Assembly (NCBI GenBank): GCA_019550975.1
Contig: SDWH01000001.1
Location: 186,001-250,000, forward strand
DNA: 64,000 nt
Direction: 5' to 3'
Source of the DNA: Bacteroidales bacterium SW299
GTDB lineage: Bacteria > Bacteroidota > Bacteroidia > Bacteroidales > Bacteroidaceae
Part shown: positions 52,840-60,912 of the stretch, piece by piece
How positions within the stretch are numbered: the first letter of the stretch is position 1
Layout: every line of letters begins with the position of its first letter
Made by a program: the position numbers and the translations under genes
Notes under the pieces: model-generated
Told to the model about the DNA's origin: nothing
The model's input: the letters and a program-made list of their open reading frames with translations, nothing else
The model's database searches: none

Positions 52840-55356
52840 TTAATTGTTGGTTGTTTCCTTGTTTCTCCGCTTCTCGGCAAGTTGCCGGATGGCGGCTTCG
52901 ATGTCGCCGCCCAACTTCTCCGCCAGATGGTAAACCTCCACTTTCTCCGTTTCCTCGGTGGTGTACGCCAGATACTCTTCTGCACTGACCTCGGTGGCAT
53001 AGACCGCCGATTGTGTGCCACCCAAGCCTATCCACACCTCTTTGTAGAGCCGTGAAGGGTTGTTCGCCATGTTGATGGAGAGTATCTGCGACTTCTCCTT
53101 TTCCGTCAGTCCGAGCAACGCCTGTATCTGGTCGAACTTGTTCATATATTTCCTTTGGTCAAGCAGGATTTTACAATCCGAGTTGTTGATGATGCTCTCT
53201 TTGACCACCGGAGAACTGATGATGTCGTCCACCTCCTGCGTCACCACGATTGCCTCGCCGTAATATTTTCTGACTGTCTTGTACATATAGCGCAGATATT
53301 CAGCCATGTTCGCTGAAGAGAGAGCCTTCCAAGCCTCTTCCACAATAAGCTGTTTCCGTACCCCTTTCAGTCGCCGCATCTTGTTGATGAAGGCTTCCAT
53401 GATGATGATGGTCACGACGGGGAACAGTTCGCGGTTTTCCTTAATCGAATCTATCTCGAAGACAATGAACCGCTTGCCGAGCAGGTCGATGTTCTCCGTG
53501 GAGTTGAGCAGGAAGTCGTAGCGTCCGCCCCGGTAATACTGCCGCATGGTGGTGAGCATGTTGTCGATGTTGAAGTCGGACTTCTCCACCTTGATGTCAC
53601 GCTGTGCCAGTTCCTTGCGGTAGTCGTCACGCATATACTCGTAGAAGGTGTTGAACGACGGCACGATGCTACGGTCGGATTGGATGCGCTCAATATAGGC
53701 ACTCACGGCACTGCCCAGCTCGCCGCTCTCCGTCTTTGTCACCTTGTCGTCCTCCGACTTCCAGAGCGTCAGCAGCAGGGTCTTGATGCTGTCCTTCTTC
53801 TCCACGTCGAAGATGTAATCGTCGGTGTAGAACGGGTTGAAGCTGATGGGCTTATCTTCCGTGTAGGTGAAATACACACCGTCCGCTCCGCCTGTCTTGC
53901 GTCGGATCATGCCGCACAAGCCCTGATAGGAGTTTCCCGTGTCCACCAATACCACATGTGCGCCTTGCTCATAATATTGGCGCACGAGGTGGTTCATGAA
54001 GAAAGACTTGCCGCTGCCCGAAGGACCCAGCACGAACTTGTTGCGGTTGGTCGTGATACCCCGCTTCATCGGAAGGTCGCTGATGTCGAGGTGCAGCGGT
54101 TTCCCCGTGAGCCTGTCCACCATCTTGATGCCGAAGGGCGAGAGCGAGCTGCGGTAGTTGGTTTCCTCTGTGAACAGGCACACCGCCTGTTCGATGAAGG
54201 TGTGGAAACTCTCTTCCGCCGGGAAGTCCGCCGCATTGCCGGGTATCGCCGCCCAGTAGAGTGTCGGGCAGTCGATGGTGTTGTGGCGCGGCACGCATTC
54301 CATGCTTGCCAACTGGCTGCCCACGTCGTTCTTGATATGCTTCAGTTCCTCCGCATCGTCGCTCCACGCCATGACGTTGAAGTGTGCCCGTACCGAGGTC
54401 AGTCCGTAGGAATGGGCTTCGTTCAGGTATTGGTCTATCCACTCGCGGTTGATGCTGTTGCTCCTTGAATAGCGAGATAGCGACTGCATGTTACGGGCGG
54501 ACTTCTCGAACTTCTGCAAGGTTTCCTCACTGTTGTCTATCAGCACATACTGGTTGTAGATATGGTTGCAGGAGAGCAGAAGCCCCACCGGGGAGGCGAA
54601 TGACAGTCGGCAGTCACTCCGGTCGGTGGAGAGCTTCTCGTAACGGGTGTCGGTAGCCACCTTGCCCGGCAGGTCTTCCGCGTCGGAGAGGGTGTGCAGA
54701 CACAGGCGGTTGTCGCCGATGCGCATCTCCCTTGCCGAAAGCTCGATGTCCTGCAAGGTGGTGTCACCTTCTGGCATGAGCGAGAAGTAGCGTTCAATAA
54801 GTCCCGCCTTACCCTCCGTCCCCACGATCTCGTCGGTGGAGAAGCGGCGCAGCCTGACAAGCCCGCTGTCGTTCATGATACGCTCGAACTGTTCGCAGGT
54901 TTCCAAGAACTTGGTCGTGGTTTCCCTGTCCAGCTCCATCGGGATGATATGTCCCCGGCACAGCGTGCTGAAATTGCTCTGCATCCGGTTACGCTCCTTT
55001 GTTGTCTTGGTCAGGTAGAGGTAGCAGGTGTGTTTCAGGTACGGACGCTCGTTGAAGTGACGCTCGAAAGAGCGGCTTAAAAAGCTCATGTCGTCCTTCT
55101 GAAGCTCCGGTTTGTAGCGTTCCTTGATGAACCAGTCCTGTTTGTGTACGACGGAGTAGTCCGGCAGCACCTTGATAGCCTTGCACCAGCAACTGTGTAT
55201 CGCCTCGTACTCCGCACCCGTCACGGTGTAAAGTTCCGGTAGTTCCACCTCGAAAGCCACCGTGATGTCGGCGTCCTTTGAGATGATGCAGCCATGCTCC
55301 ACCGCTAAAAGTGGGAACCTGTTTTCCAGTGTTGTCATTTTCGATGTATTCCTCAT
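52840..55356 (-). CDS. traG: Conjugation ATPase TraG (VirB4-like)
   Basis: An 838-residue ATPase that powers channel assembly and transfer. The start is the ATG at 55356 (MRNTSKMTTLENRF), overlapping the traF stop by four bases; the longer frame reads through traF. Walker A FVLGPSGSGKSF is near residues 440-450, Walker B LIVEEAWKAL near 690, and VTQEVDDIISSPVVKESI marks the VirB4 C-terminal motifs. It is the VirB4 class, not the VirD4 coupling protein, which is the separate mobC gene. Confidence 0.95.
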   Translation of the reverse strand: MRNTSKMTTLENRFPLLAVEHGCIISKDADITVAFEVELPELYTVTGAEYEAIHSCWCKAIKVLPDYSVVHKQDWFIKERYKPELQKDDMSFLSRSFERHFNERPYLKHTCYLYLTKTTKERNRMQSNFSTLCRGHIIPMELDRETTTKFLETCEQFERIMNDSGLVRLRRFSTDEIVGTEGKAGLIERYFSLMPEGDTTLQDIELSAREMRIGDNRLCLHTLSDAEDLPGKVATDTRYEKLSTDRSDCRLSFASPVGLLLSCNHIYNQYVLIDNSEETLQKFEKSARNMQSLSRYSRSNSINREWIDQYLNEAHSYGLTSVRAHFNVMAWSDDAEELKHIKNDVGSQLASMECVPRHNTIDCPTLYWAAIPGNAADFPAEESFHTFIEQAVCLFTEETNYRSSLSPFGIKMVDRLTGKPLHLDISDLPMKRGITTNRNKFVLGPSGSGKSFFMNHLVRQYYEQGAHVVLVDTGNSYQGLCGMIRRKTGGADGVYFTYTEDKPISFNPFYTDDYIFDVEKKDSIKTLLLTLWKSEDDKVTKTESGELGSAVSAYIERIQSDRSIVPSFNTFYEYMRDDYRKELAQRDIKVEKSDFNIDNMLTTMRQYYRGGRYDFLLNSTENIDLLGKRFIVFEIDSIKENRELFPVVTIIIMEAFINKMRRLKGVRKQLIVEEAWKALSSANMAEYLRYMYKTVRKYYGEAIVVTQEVDDIISSPVVKESIINNSDCKILLDQRKYMNKFDQIQALLGLTEKEKSQILSINMANNPSRLYKEVWIGLGGTQSAVYATEVSAEEYLAYTTEETEKVEVYHLAEKLGGDIEAAIRQLAEKRRNKETTNN

Positions 55357-55685
55357 TGTCTTTCTTCCTTTCGTTGTCGTTTGAACAGACGGGTTATCCG
55401 CCGCCGGTTGATAAGGTATCGGGGATGGCTCCGTGCCGCTCCTAATTTCATCAGCCCGTGTTCGCCGTACCGGGCGTTCAGCGCGAAGGTCTGCCATACA
55501 AGGAGGGAGGACGATGCCGCGCCGAAGCCGATACATATCCACTGGTCGATACCGACCATGTAGAGGATGACGAACAGGACGAAGAGAGCCAGCAGACCTC
55601 CGCAGAAGATGAAGAGGTACTGTGCCTTCAAGCCCTTGAACTCTACCGGACGGCCGATACCCTTGTTGATTGGGTATTCAGCCAT
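55353..55685 (-). CDS. traF: Conjugative transposon protein TraF (DUF4133, VirB3-like)
   Basis: A 110-residue protein with two adjacent membrane helices (YLFIFCGGLLALFVLFVILY and WICIGFGAASSSLLVWQTFA), the DUF4133/VirB3 layout, and a basic tail. It sits directly before the VirB4-like ATPase, as VirB3 does before VirB4. Confidence 0.92.
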   Translation of the reverse strand: MAEYPINKGIGRPVEFKGLKAQYLFIFCGGLLALFVLFVILYMVGIDQWICIGFGAASSSLLVWQTFALNARYGEHGLMKLGAARSHPRYLINRRRITRLFKRQRKEERQ

Positions 55686-55695
55686 ACATTATTTA

Positions 55696-56013
55696 TTAAA
55701 GGAAGAATGAGCGCAGGATGGTGGCGGCAACAATCAGGAAGATGCACGCGCCGAACCACGAGGCGGCTGTCTTGCTGGTGTCGGGGTCGCCCGATGAAAA
55801 CTTGCCGTACACTTTTACGCCCCCGATAAGCCCGACGACTGCACCGATGGCGTATATCAGTTTAGTTCCGGGGTCGAAATAAGAACTCACCATAGAGGTG
55901 GCTTCGTTGATGCCCGCGATGCCGTTTCCCTGCGCGAAAGCGGAGGCGGTTGCGGCGATGACAAGTGCCGCGGAGAGGATTGCTTTTCTGTTTTTCAAGA
56001 TGTTCTTGTTCAT
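55696..56013 (-). CDS. traE: Conjugative transposon protein TraE (DUF4134, VirB2-like)
   Basis: A 105-residue protein with a cleavable signal (ATASAFAQGNG) and two membrane helices (KLIYAIGAVVGLIGGVKVYG and AASWFGACIFLIVAATILRS), the arrangement of a VirB2-type pilin of DUF4134. It follows traD after a 200-base gap, so a separate promoter for traE onward is possible. Confidence 0.9.
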   Translation of the reverse strand: MNKNILKNRKAILSAALVIAATASAFAQGNGIAGINEATSMVSSYFDPGTKLIYAIGAVVGLIGGVKVYGKFSSGDPDTSKTAASWFGACIFLIVAATILRSFFL

Positions 56014-56214
56014 AAACTGTTCTTGTTTTTTGCCGTCAAAAGGGTGGATGGTCCTTTGTCGGGCGGTTGATACTTTGTTTCTTTACTTTGGTTTTAGTGG
56101 ATGCCCGTTTGTTTCCACGGACGTGGGCGTGTCCGTTGCGGATGGGGATGCGCCTTGCGTTTCCTCGCCGCGTGGGTTGATGTCATTCTTTCATGTTCAT
56201 TTCTTTTATTGTTG
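56014..56214. other. Gap within the tra operon
   Basis: About 200 bases between traD and traE. It includes a 30-codon basic frame on the minus strand (MTSTHAARKRKAHPHPQRTR...) whose status is unclear. No consensus -7 box was seen. It may hold a second promoter or a small unannotated gene. Confidence 0.35.
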
Positions 56215-56943
56215 TCATACATAGTTGCGAATGTCGAACTCCTCGATGTTGTCCGGCACGACGAACTCCTTTTCAGATTTCTTCAGCCGAATCTCGATAA
56301 GCCCCTTGATGCGGATGCCTATCTCCGAAGAGCCTTCCATCATTTTCTCGTACAACTCCGTGCCCTCCATGTCGGTGAACACCTTCGCCGCCTTTTCACG
56401 TTCCGCCTGTGTCGCGTCCGGGTTTTTGGCGGTCTTGCAGGCGTCGTCAATCTCGTCAAAGCTGCTGCCCGAAGCCCGTGGCGTGTCCGAGGCGTCCTCT
56501 TCCGGTTCGTCGTCCCCGTATCCCAGTTCCTCCGGCGGTATGCTCGTGAAGGTCTCATCGAGTTTTTCCTCCGGGACTTGTGCCGGGCGGGATGCGTTTC
56601 CCGTTTTTCCGTCGTCAAAAGTAGCCTCTTCCTCCGACAGCTCAATGCCTTTTTCCGAAGTGGCGGCTTCTTGCGTCGGTATGGCAGCGGTTGTCCGGGT
56701 GGATGCCATCCTGAAACGGCTCTCGCCGATGATGTCCGCCTTTTCCGCAGGGACTTCCTCGTGTGCCGCTATGCGTTTAGCCTCATTCCCGTCCAGTGAC
56801 CGCCATAATCCGGCAATGCCCTTGAAGAAGCGGACAATCCGCGTGTCCATGATGCGCTCGTAAAGGAGCAGGAACAGGAACCAGAGGTTGCAGCCGACCG
56901 ATACCGCCAGCAGAATGTCTGTCATGCTAATTGTGTAATTCAT
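56215..56943 (-). CDS. traD: Conjugative transposon protein TraD
   Basis: A 242-residue protein with one N-terminal membrane helix (DILLAVSVGCNLWFLFLLLY), a long low-complexity acidic linker (EPEEDASDTPRASGSSFDEI) and a C-terminal part KMMEGSSEIGIRIKGLIEIR. It corresponds to TraD of CTnDOT-type elements, whose function is not established. It lies 15 bases after traC. Confidence 0.75.
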   Translation of the reverse strand: MNYTISMTDILLAVSVGCNLWFLFLLLYERIMDTRIVRFFKGIAGLWRSLDGNEAKRIAAHEEVPAEKADIIGESRFRMASTRTTAAIPTQEAATSEKGIELSEEEATFDDGKTGNASRPAQVPEEKLDETFTSIPPEELGYGDDEPEEDASDTPRASGSSFDEIDDACKTAKNPDATQAEREKAAKVFTDMEGTELYEKMMEGSSEIGIRIKGLIEIRLKKSEKEFVVPDNIEEFDIRNYV

Positions 56944-56958
56944 ATCCTTCCGTTTTGG

Positions 56959-57312
56959 TTAGAATACTGAATTGTAATTTCGGGCATAAAGGCTCTTTAT
57001 CGCATCCTCGCACTGGTTGAAATGGTACGTCAGCACATGGTCGATATAGGCGGACAGCGTAAGCCGGTCATGCCCGATTACACGGGTGATGCGCATGATA
57101 CGCTCGTGGTACTCCGGGCGCACATACGCCATTTTCCCCTCACGTGCCTTTACTTCCGGGTCGCGGATGAACAGACGTTCATAGTCCTTCTCGCAGCATT
57201 TGTCGGTTACCGGGACAGGCGACAGTATTTCCACACTCGCCTGCACTTGGGCAAACATACCTCCGCAGTCTTGCTGTGGTCTTTTTTCATTCGGTGTCAT
57301 TTCTTTTTCCAT
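56959..57312 (-). CDS. traC: Conjugative transposon protein TraC (DUF3408)
   Basis: A 117-residue protein starting at the ATG at 57312; a TTG six bases earlier overlaps the traB stop. The C-terminal half, VRPEYHERIMRITRVIGHDR and TLSAYIDHVLTYHFNQCEDA, has the ribbon-helix-helix-like DUF3408 form shared with traB. It likely binds DNA and, with TraA, forms a partition-like pair. Confidence 0.85.
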   Translation of the reverse strand: MEKEMTPNEKRPQQDCGGMFAQVQASVEILSPVPVTDKCCEKDYERLFIRDPEVKAREGKMAYVRPEYHERIMRITRVIGHDRLTLSAYIDHVLTYHFNQCEDAIKSLYARNYNSVF

Positions 57313-57314
57313 TT

Positions 57315-57755
57315 TCAAATCAGATCTTCACGTTGTTTCTTGTACAGTTCGTTGATTCTCTCCTTGTGCTGTTCCAGATGCTGGCGCAGCACGGTATCCA
57401 CATATCCGCCTACTGAGATTTCCCCTCCGGCGATGTCGTTCACGATTCTGAGGATCTTGCCGTGGACGTCACGGCTGATATAGACACATTGGCGGGTCTT
57501 TATCTCGTTGCGGCGCAGGAACAGCTCGTTGTAGTCCTCGTCCTGCCTTTTCCGGCGTCCACTTTCCCTCTGCGCTTTTTCCCGTGTTACGGGTTGCACA
57601 GGAGATGGTTCCGGTGCGGCGGTGTCCTCTTCGGTCGGTGCAGCTGCGGGTACTTCCTGTGCGGGGCGCAGTGTCCCGTCCTGTGTGCGCCGCCCGATGG
57701 AGGCTAACAGCAGTTCCTCGTCGATGCCTTCCGTGTTCACTTTCCTGCTGCCCAT
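57315..57755 (-). CDS. traB: Conjugative transposon protein TraB (DUF3408)
   Basis: A 146-residue protein from ATG 57755 (a GTG at 57761 overlapping the traA stop is an alternative). The disordered Pro/Glu-rich N-terminus leads to a DUF3408 domain (VYISRDVHGKILRIVNDIAG, GEISVGGYVDTVLRQHLEQH) very similar to that in traC, so the two are probably ancient duplicates. A role as the DNA-binding partner of the ParA-like TraA is plausible. Confidence 0.85.
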   Translation of the reverse strand: MGSRKVNTEGIDEELLLASIGRRTQDGTLRPAQEVPAAAPTEEDTAAPEPSPVQPVTREKAQRESGRRKRQDEDYNELFLRRNEIKTRQCVYISRDVHGKILRIVNDIAGGEISVGGYVDTVLRQHLEQHKERINELYKKQREDLI

Positions 57756-57757
57756 GC

Positions 57758-58519
57758 TCACTGCGGTCTGATGATGTCGCTTATCTCTTCGGAAAACTCC
57801 CGGATGCCACTCCCTTTCAGCAGTGCCGTGTCCATCGGGAAGATGGTGGAGCGGAAAACGCTCTTGCGCTCTTCCGAAAGGTCACGGCGGAACTTCTTGC
57901 TGTCGGGCAAGCGGGTGGAAAGTACCGGAAAGCCCATTTCGGCTATCACTTCCTCGTAGATGCCGTACAAGTCGTTCCTCTCCCTGCCGTCCACCATCGT
58001 CCAGAACAGATGCAGCCCCTTTGTTTTCGCCTGTCCGGTAGTCATCAGCCTGTCGCGGAACATCGTGACGAATTTCAGGGTACTCTCCACGACAAAGCGG
58101 TCGGCACTCAGCGGAGTGAAGATGTAGTCCATCTGCGAGAGCGTCTTTATCACGCCGTTACTACGGAGCGTGCCGGGCATGTCGAAGAACACCACGTCGG
58201 GTTTCATGTCCTCAGTGGCAATCATCCTCTCGGCATCGTCGAGGGCGTTCACCGCATTGCTCTTGACGATGGTGTAGGCGTTCTTTTTGATCCGGCGGAA
58301 ATGGTCGCAAGCGAGAGCCTTGAAGTAGGTGCTGCTGTCGATAAGCCCCATTTCGTGTTCGCGCAGCCCGTGGATGCTGTGCTGCGGGTCGTCGCAGTCC
58401 ACGACGGCGACATTGTAGCCTTTCACGTTGTGCAGGTAGCTGGCGGCAAGTGCCGTGACAGTGGATTTGCCGATGCCACCTTTCTGTGTTGCGAATGCAA
58501 CGAAGATTTCCTTACTCAT
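57758..58519 (-). CDS. traA: Conjugative transposon protein TraA (ParA-family ATPase)
   Basis: A 253-residue ParA/MinD-type ATPase: deviant Walker A ATQKGGIGKSTVTALAASYL (about residues 10-20), VVDCDDPQHSIHGL, and VVFFDMPGTLRSNG as Walker B. It is the first gene of the tra operon and may position the mating channel or the element DNA. The operon runs from here to the lysozyme gene, about 13.6 kb on the minus strand. Confidence 0.93.
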   Translation of the reverse strand: MSKEIFVAFATQKGGIGKSTVTALAASYLHNVKGYNVAVVDCDDPQHSIHGLREHEMGLIDSSTYFKALACDHFRRIKKNAYTIVKSNAVNALDDAERMIATEDMKPDVVFFDMPGTLRSNGVIKTLSQMDYIFTPLSADRFVVESTLKFVTMFRDRLMTTGQAKTKGLHLFWTMVDGRERNDLYGIYEEVIAEMGFPVLSTRLPDSKKFRRDLSEERKSVFRSTIFPMDTALLKGSGIREFSEEISDIIRPQ

Positions 58520-58555
58520 AGTTCCATTTATTTTAATTGTTGAAGATTTCTTTTT

Positions 58556-58807
58556 CTATTTATATGCGGATTTGGTTGCTACATTATCCGCTTCAGTGAA
58601 CAGACACACGGGCGGGTCATCGCGTATCCGGTTCTGTGGTGAAGCGGTGCGGCGAACAAGTGATGAATGACGACACTGCGTCATGAAGTCATTGAATCCG
58701 TACTTCACCGGATTGTCGGATAACCGGGGTTCCGACGGTTCGGGTATCCGCTTCGGCAAGTGTCCGAAGAAGCGGTTTTCCGGGTATTTGAATGTTCCGT
58801 TTCTCAT
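58556..58807 (-). CDS. Doubtful small frame upstream of traA
   Basis: An 83-codon frame (MRNGTFKYPENRFFGHLPKR...) between traA and the oriT-like region. It has no signal peptide, domain or clear ribosome site, and might be leader sequence of the tra transcript. Frames like this recur in related elements, which is the only reason it is listed. Confidence 0.3.
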   Translation of the reverse strand: MRNGTFKYPENRFFGHLPKRIPEPSEPRLSDNPVKYGFNDFMTQCRHSSLVRRTASPQNRIRDDPPVCLFTEADNVATKSAYK

Positions 58808-58956
58808 ATCTTCAAATCGTTGGTTCCTTGAATCATGCTGCAAATAAACAAGTATATTTTGGAACTTGTATCACTTCCTAAGCAATTGGCAGCACGTTGC
58901 GCCGGTTGGCAGTCATTGACCGGGTCAAGCGTCTGTCCGATACCGCTTTAAGGACG

Positions 58957-58964
58957 TAACTTTG
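58957..58964 (+). promoter_or_regulatory. -7 box of the mob operon
   Basis: TAACTTTG, exact match to TAnnTTTG; with flanking bases it reads GTAACTTTGC, also a perfect match to the CTnDOT attachment core GTAnnTTTGC. It lies in the loop of the CTGTCCG/CGGACAG inverted pair. No good -33 box is visible. Confidence 0.55.
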
Positions 58965-59024
58965 CCCCCGGACAGCAGGGTTCGCCGATGGTGGCACAGC
59001 CGGAGTCCTGAAAGGTATCTTCCC

Positions 59025-59047
59025 ATCCGTCCCCTGACGGATTTTTA
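59025..59047 (+). terminator. Attenuator-like hairpin in the mob leader
   Basis: ATCCGTC (59025-59031) and GACGGAT (59036-59042) form a tight hairpin followed by TTTTTA, an intrinsic terminator about 55 bases after the expected transcript start and 180 bases before mobA. It could stop most transcripts before the relaxase genes. Confidence 0.6.
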
Positions 59048-59100
59048 TGTTCACCTGAACATAGCAAGGTATGTTTTCAGCCGCTCAAAATATTTTGAGC
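59047..59100. promoter_or_regulatory. Two palindromes in the mob leader
   Basis: ATGTTCACCTGAACAT (59047-59062, 7-base arms, 2-base centre) and the perfect 18-base palindrome GCTCAAAATATTTTGAGC (59083-59100) lie 20 bases apart. They are good candidates for relaxosome or repressor binding sites. Confidence 0.55.
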
Positions 59101-59227
59101 ATCCCGGAAAACGCCTTGCCCTTGCAGGGGGCGGGCTTTCCCTCCGAAGTCGGGAAGCCTTTCAAAACTGCGGTGCTGTAATCCGAAGCGGCGGCTTATG
59201 CCGTCAATCCGCTAAATCCAAAGTAAT

Positions 59228-59656
59228 ATGAAAGAGAAAAGGAAAAGCAAATCAGGGAGAAATCCCAAACTTGATCCGGCGGTGTACCGTTACACCGTCC
59301 GTTTCAATGAGGAGGAACACAACCGTTTCCTCGCCATGTTCGGAAAATCGGGTGTCTATGCACGGTCGGTTTTCCTCAAGGCGCACTTCTTCGGACAGCC
59401 GTTCAAGGTGCTTAAGGTGGACAAGACGCTGGTGGACTATTACACCAAACTGTCGGATTTTCATGCACAGTTCCGTGCCGTGGGTACGAATTACAACCAA
59501 GTCGTGAAGGAACTGAGGCTGCATTTTTCAGAGAAAAAGGCGATGGCGTTGCTCTACAAATTAGAGCAACACACCGTCGAACTCGTGAAACTGAGCCGCC
59601 GGATTGTGGAACTTTCAAGGGAAATGGAGGCGAAATGGTCGCAAAAATCAGTGTAG
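59228..59656 (+). CDS. mobA: Relaxosome accessory protein MobA (MobC-type)
   Basis: A 142-residue basic protein with RNPKLDPAVYRYTVRFNEEE (ribbon-helix-helix-like start), SRSVFLKAHFFGQPF-like middle and QFRAVGTNYNQVVKELRLHF, the signature of bacterial mobilisation proteins that bind oriT and load the relaxase. It overlaps mobB by 22 bases. Confidence 0.85.
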   Translation: MKEKRKSKSGRNPKLDPAVYRYTVRFNEEEHNRFLAMFGKSGVYARSVFLKAHFFGQPFKVLKVDKTLVDYYTKLSDFHAQFRAVGTNYNQVVKELRLHFSEKKAMALLYKLEQHTVELVKLSRRIVELSREMEAKWSQKSV

Positions 59657-60882
59657 GAAACTCGTTGTACGGCGCGATTGCCTATAACGGGGAGAAGATT
59701 AACGAGGCGCAGGGGCGGTTGCTTACGACCAACCGCATCTACAATGACGGTTCGGGAAAGGTGGACATCAACAAGGCGATGGAGGGTTTTCTCACCTTCA
59801 TGCCGCCACAGATGAAGGTGGAGAAGCCGGTGGTGCATATTTCGCTCAACCCGCATCCGGAGGATGCGTTGACCGATGCGGAATTGCAGGATATAGCCCG
59901 CGAGTATCTGGAAAAACTCGGTTTCGGCAACCAGCCTTATCTTGTTTTCAAGCACGAGGACATCGACCGCCACCACCTGCACATCGTGACGGTTCGGGTG
60001 GACGAGAACGGGAAATGTATCAGCGACAAGAACAACTACTATCGTAGCAAACAAATCACCCGTGAGCTGGAGAAGAAATACGGGCTGCACGATGCGGAGC
60101 GCAGGAACCGCCGTCTTGACACGCCGCTAAGCAAGGTGGACGCATCGGCAGGCGATGTGAAGAAACAGGTAGGCAACACCGTGAAAGCTCTGAACGGGCA
60201 GTACCGTTTCCAGACGATGGGCGAATACCGTGCGCTCCTTTCCATCTATAACCTGACGGTGGAGGAAGCGAGGGGTAACGTGCGCGGACGGGAATATCAC
60301 GGGCTGGTCTATTCCGTCACGGACGGCAGGGGCAACAAGGTGGGCAACCCGTTCAAGTCCTCGCTCTTCGGGAAGTCCGCAGGCTATGAAGCCATGCAGA
60401 AGAAGTTTGTACGTTCCAGATCGGAGATTAAGGACAGGAAACTGGCAGACATGACGAAACGTACCGTTCTTTCCGTGCTGCAAGGCACTTATGACAAGGA
60501 TAGGTTTGTTTCCCAACTTAAAGAGAAGGGCATCGACACCGTACTGCGCTACACGGAGGAAGGGCGCATCTACGGGGCTACCTTCATCGACCACCGCACG
60601 GGGAGTGTGCTGAACGGTTCGCGCATGGGCAAGGAGCTTTCGGCGAATGCCTTGCAGGAACACTTCACCCTGCCATACGCCGGACAACCGCCGATACCGT
60701 TATCCATCCCTATGGATGCTGCGGACAAGGCACACGGACAGACCGCATACGACCGTGAAGACGTATCGGGCGGAATGGGCTTGCTCACTCCCGAAGGTCC
60801 GGCGGTAGATGCCGAGGAAGAGGCTTTCATCCGGGCGATGAAGCGCAAAAAGAAGAAAAAGCGCAAGGGCTTGGGTTTGTAA
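59635..60882 (+). CDS. mobB: Relaxase MobB (HUH mobilisation nuclease)
   Basis: A 415-residue relaxase that nicks oriT and covalently binds the 5' end. The N-terminal domain has KISVGNSLYGAIAYNGEKIN (candidate Tyr), MPPQMKVEKPVVHISLNPHP and the metal site DRHHLHIVTVRV near residues 111-122, a HUH motif. The basic C-terminal third ends in RKKKKKRKGLGL. It starts within mobA and precedes the coupling protein by 30 bases. Confidence 0.93.
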   Translation: MVAKISVGNSLYGAIAYNGEKINEAQGRLLTTNRIYNDGSGKVDINKAMEGFLTFMPPQMKVEKPVVHISLNPHPEDALTDAELQDIAREYLEKLGFGNQPYLVFKHEDIDRHHLHIVTVRVDENGKCISDKNNYYRSKQITRELEKKYGLHDAERRNRRLDTPLSKVDASAGDVKKQVGNTVKALNGQYRFQTMGEYRALLSIYNLTVEEARGNVRGREYHGLVYSVTDGRGNKVGNPFKSSLFGKSAGYEAMQKKFVRSRSEIKDRKLADMTKRTVLSVLQGTYDKDRFVSQLKEKGIDTVLRYTEEGRIYGATFIDHRTGSVLNGSRMGKELSANALQEHFTLPYAGQPPIPLSIPMDAADKAHGQTAYDREDVSGGMGLLTPEGPAVDAEEEAFIRAMKRKKKKKRKGLGL

Positions 60883-60912
60883 TCGGAGTATCAACAATTA
60901 AAAAATCAATGT

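Larger units (their letters stand above)
58844..59227 (+). other. Probable oriT and leader of the mob operon
   Basis: The stretch between the divergent tra and mob operons. It holds two direct repeats TTGGCAG (58886-58892 and 58906-58912), an inverted pair CTGTCCG/CGGACAG (58933-58939 and 58969-58975) around a promoter, a hairpin with T-run, and two more palindromes. The position directly upstream of the relaxosome gene is where oriT lies in related elements; the nick site cannot be pinned down by eye. Confidence 0.6.

Noticed and set aside
57584-58543. 319-codon plus-strand frame opposite traA and traB
   Set aside because: Both tra genes on the minus strand have recognised families and overlapping starts and stops; this frame is a GC-driven shadow.
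59083-59100. 18-base palindrome considered as a CRISPR-like or phage attachment repeat
   Set aside because: It occurs once here, with no second copy or spacer pattern nearby; an operator or relaxosome site fits better.
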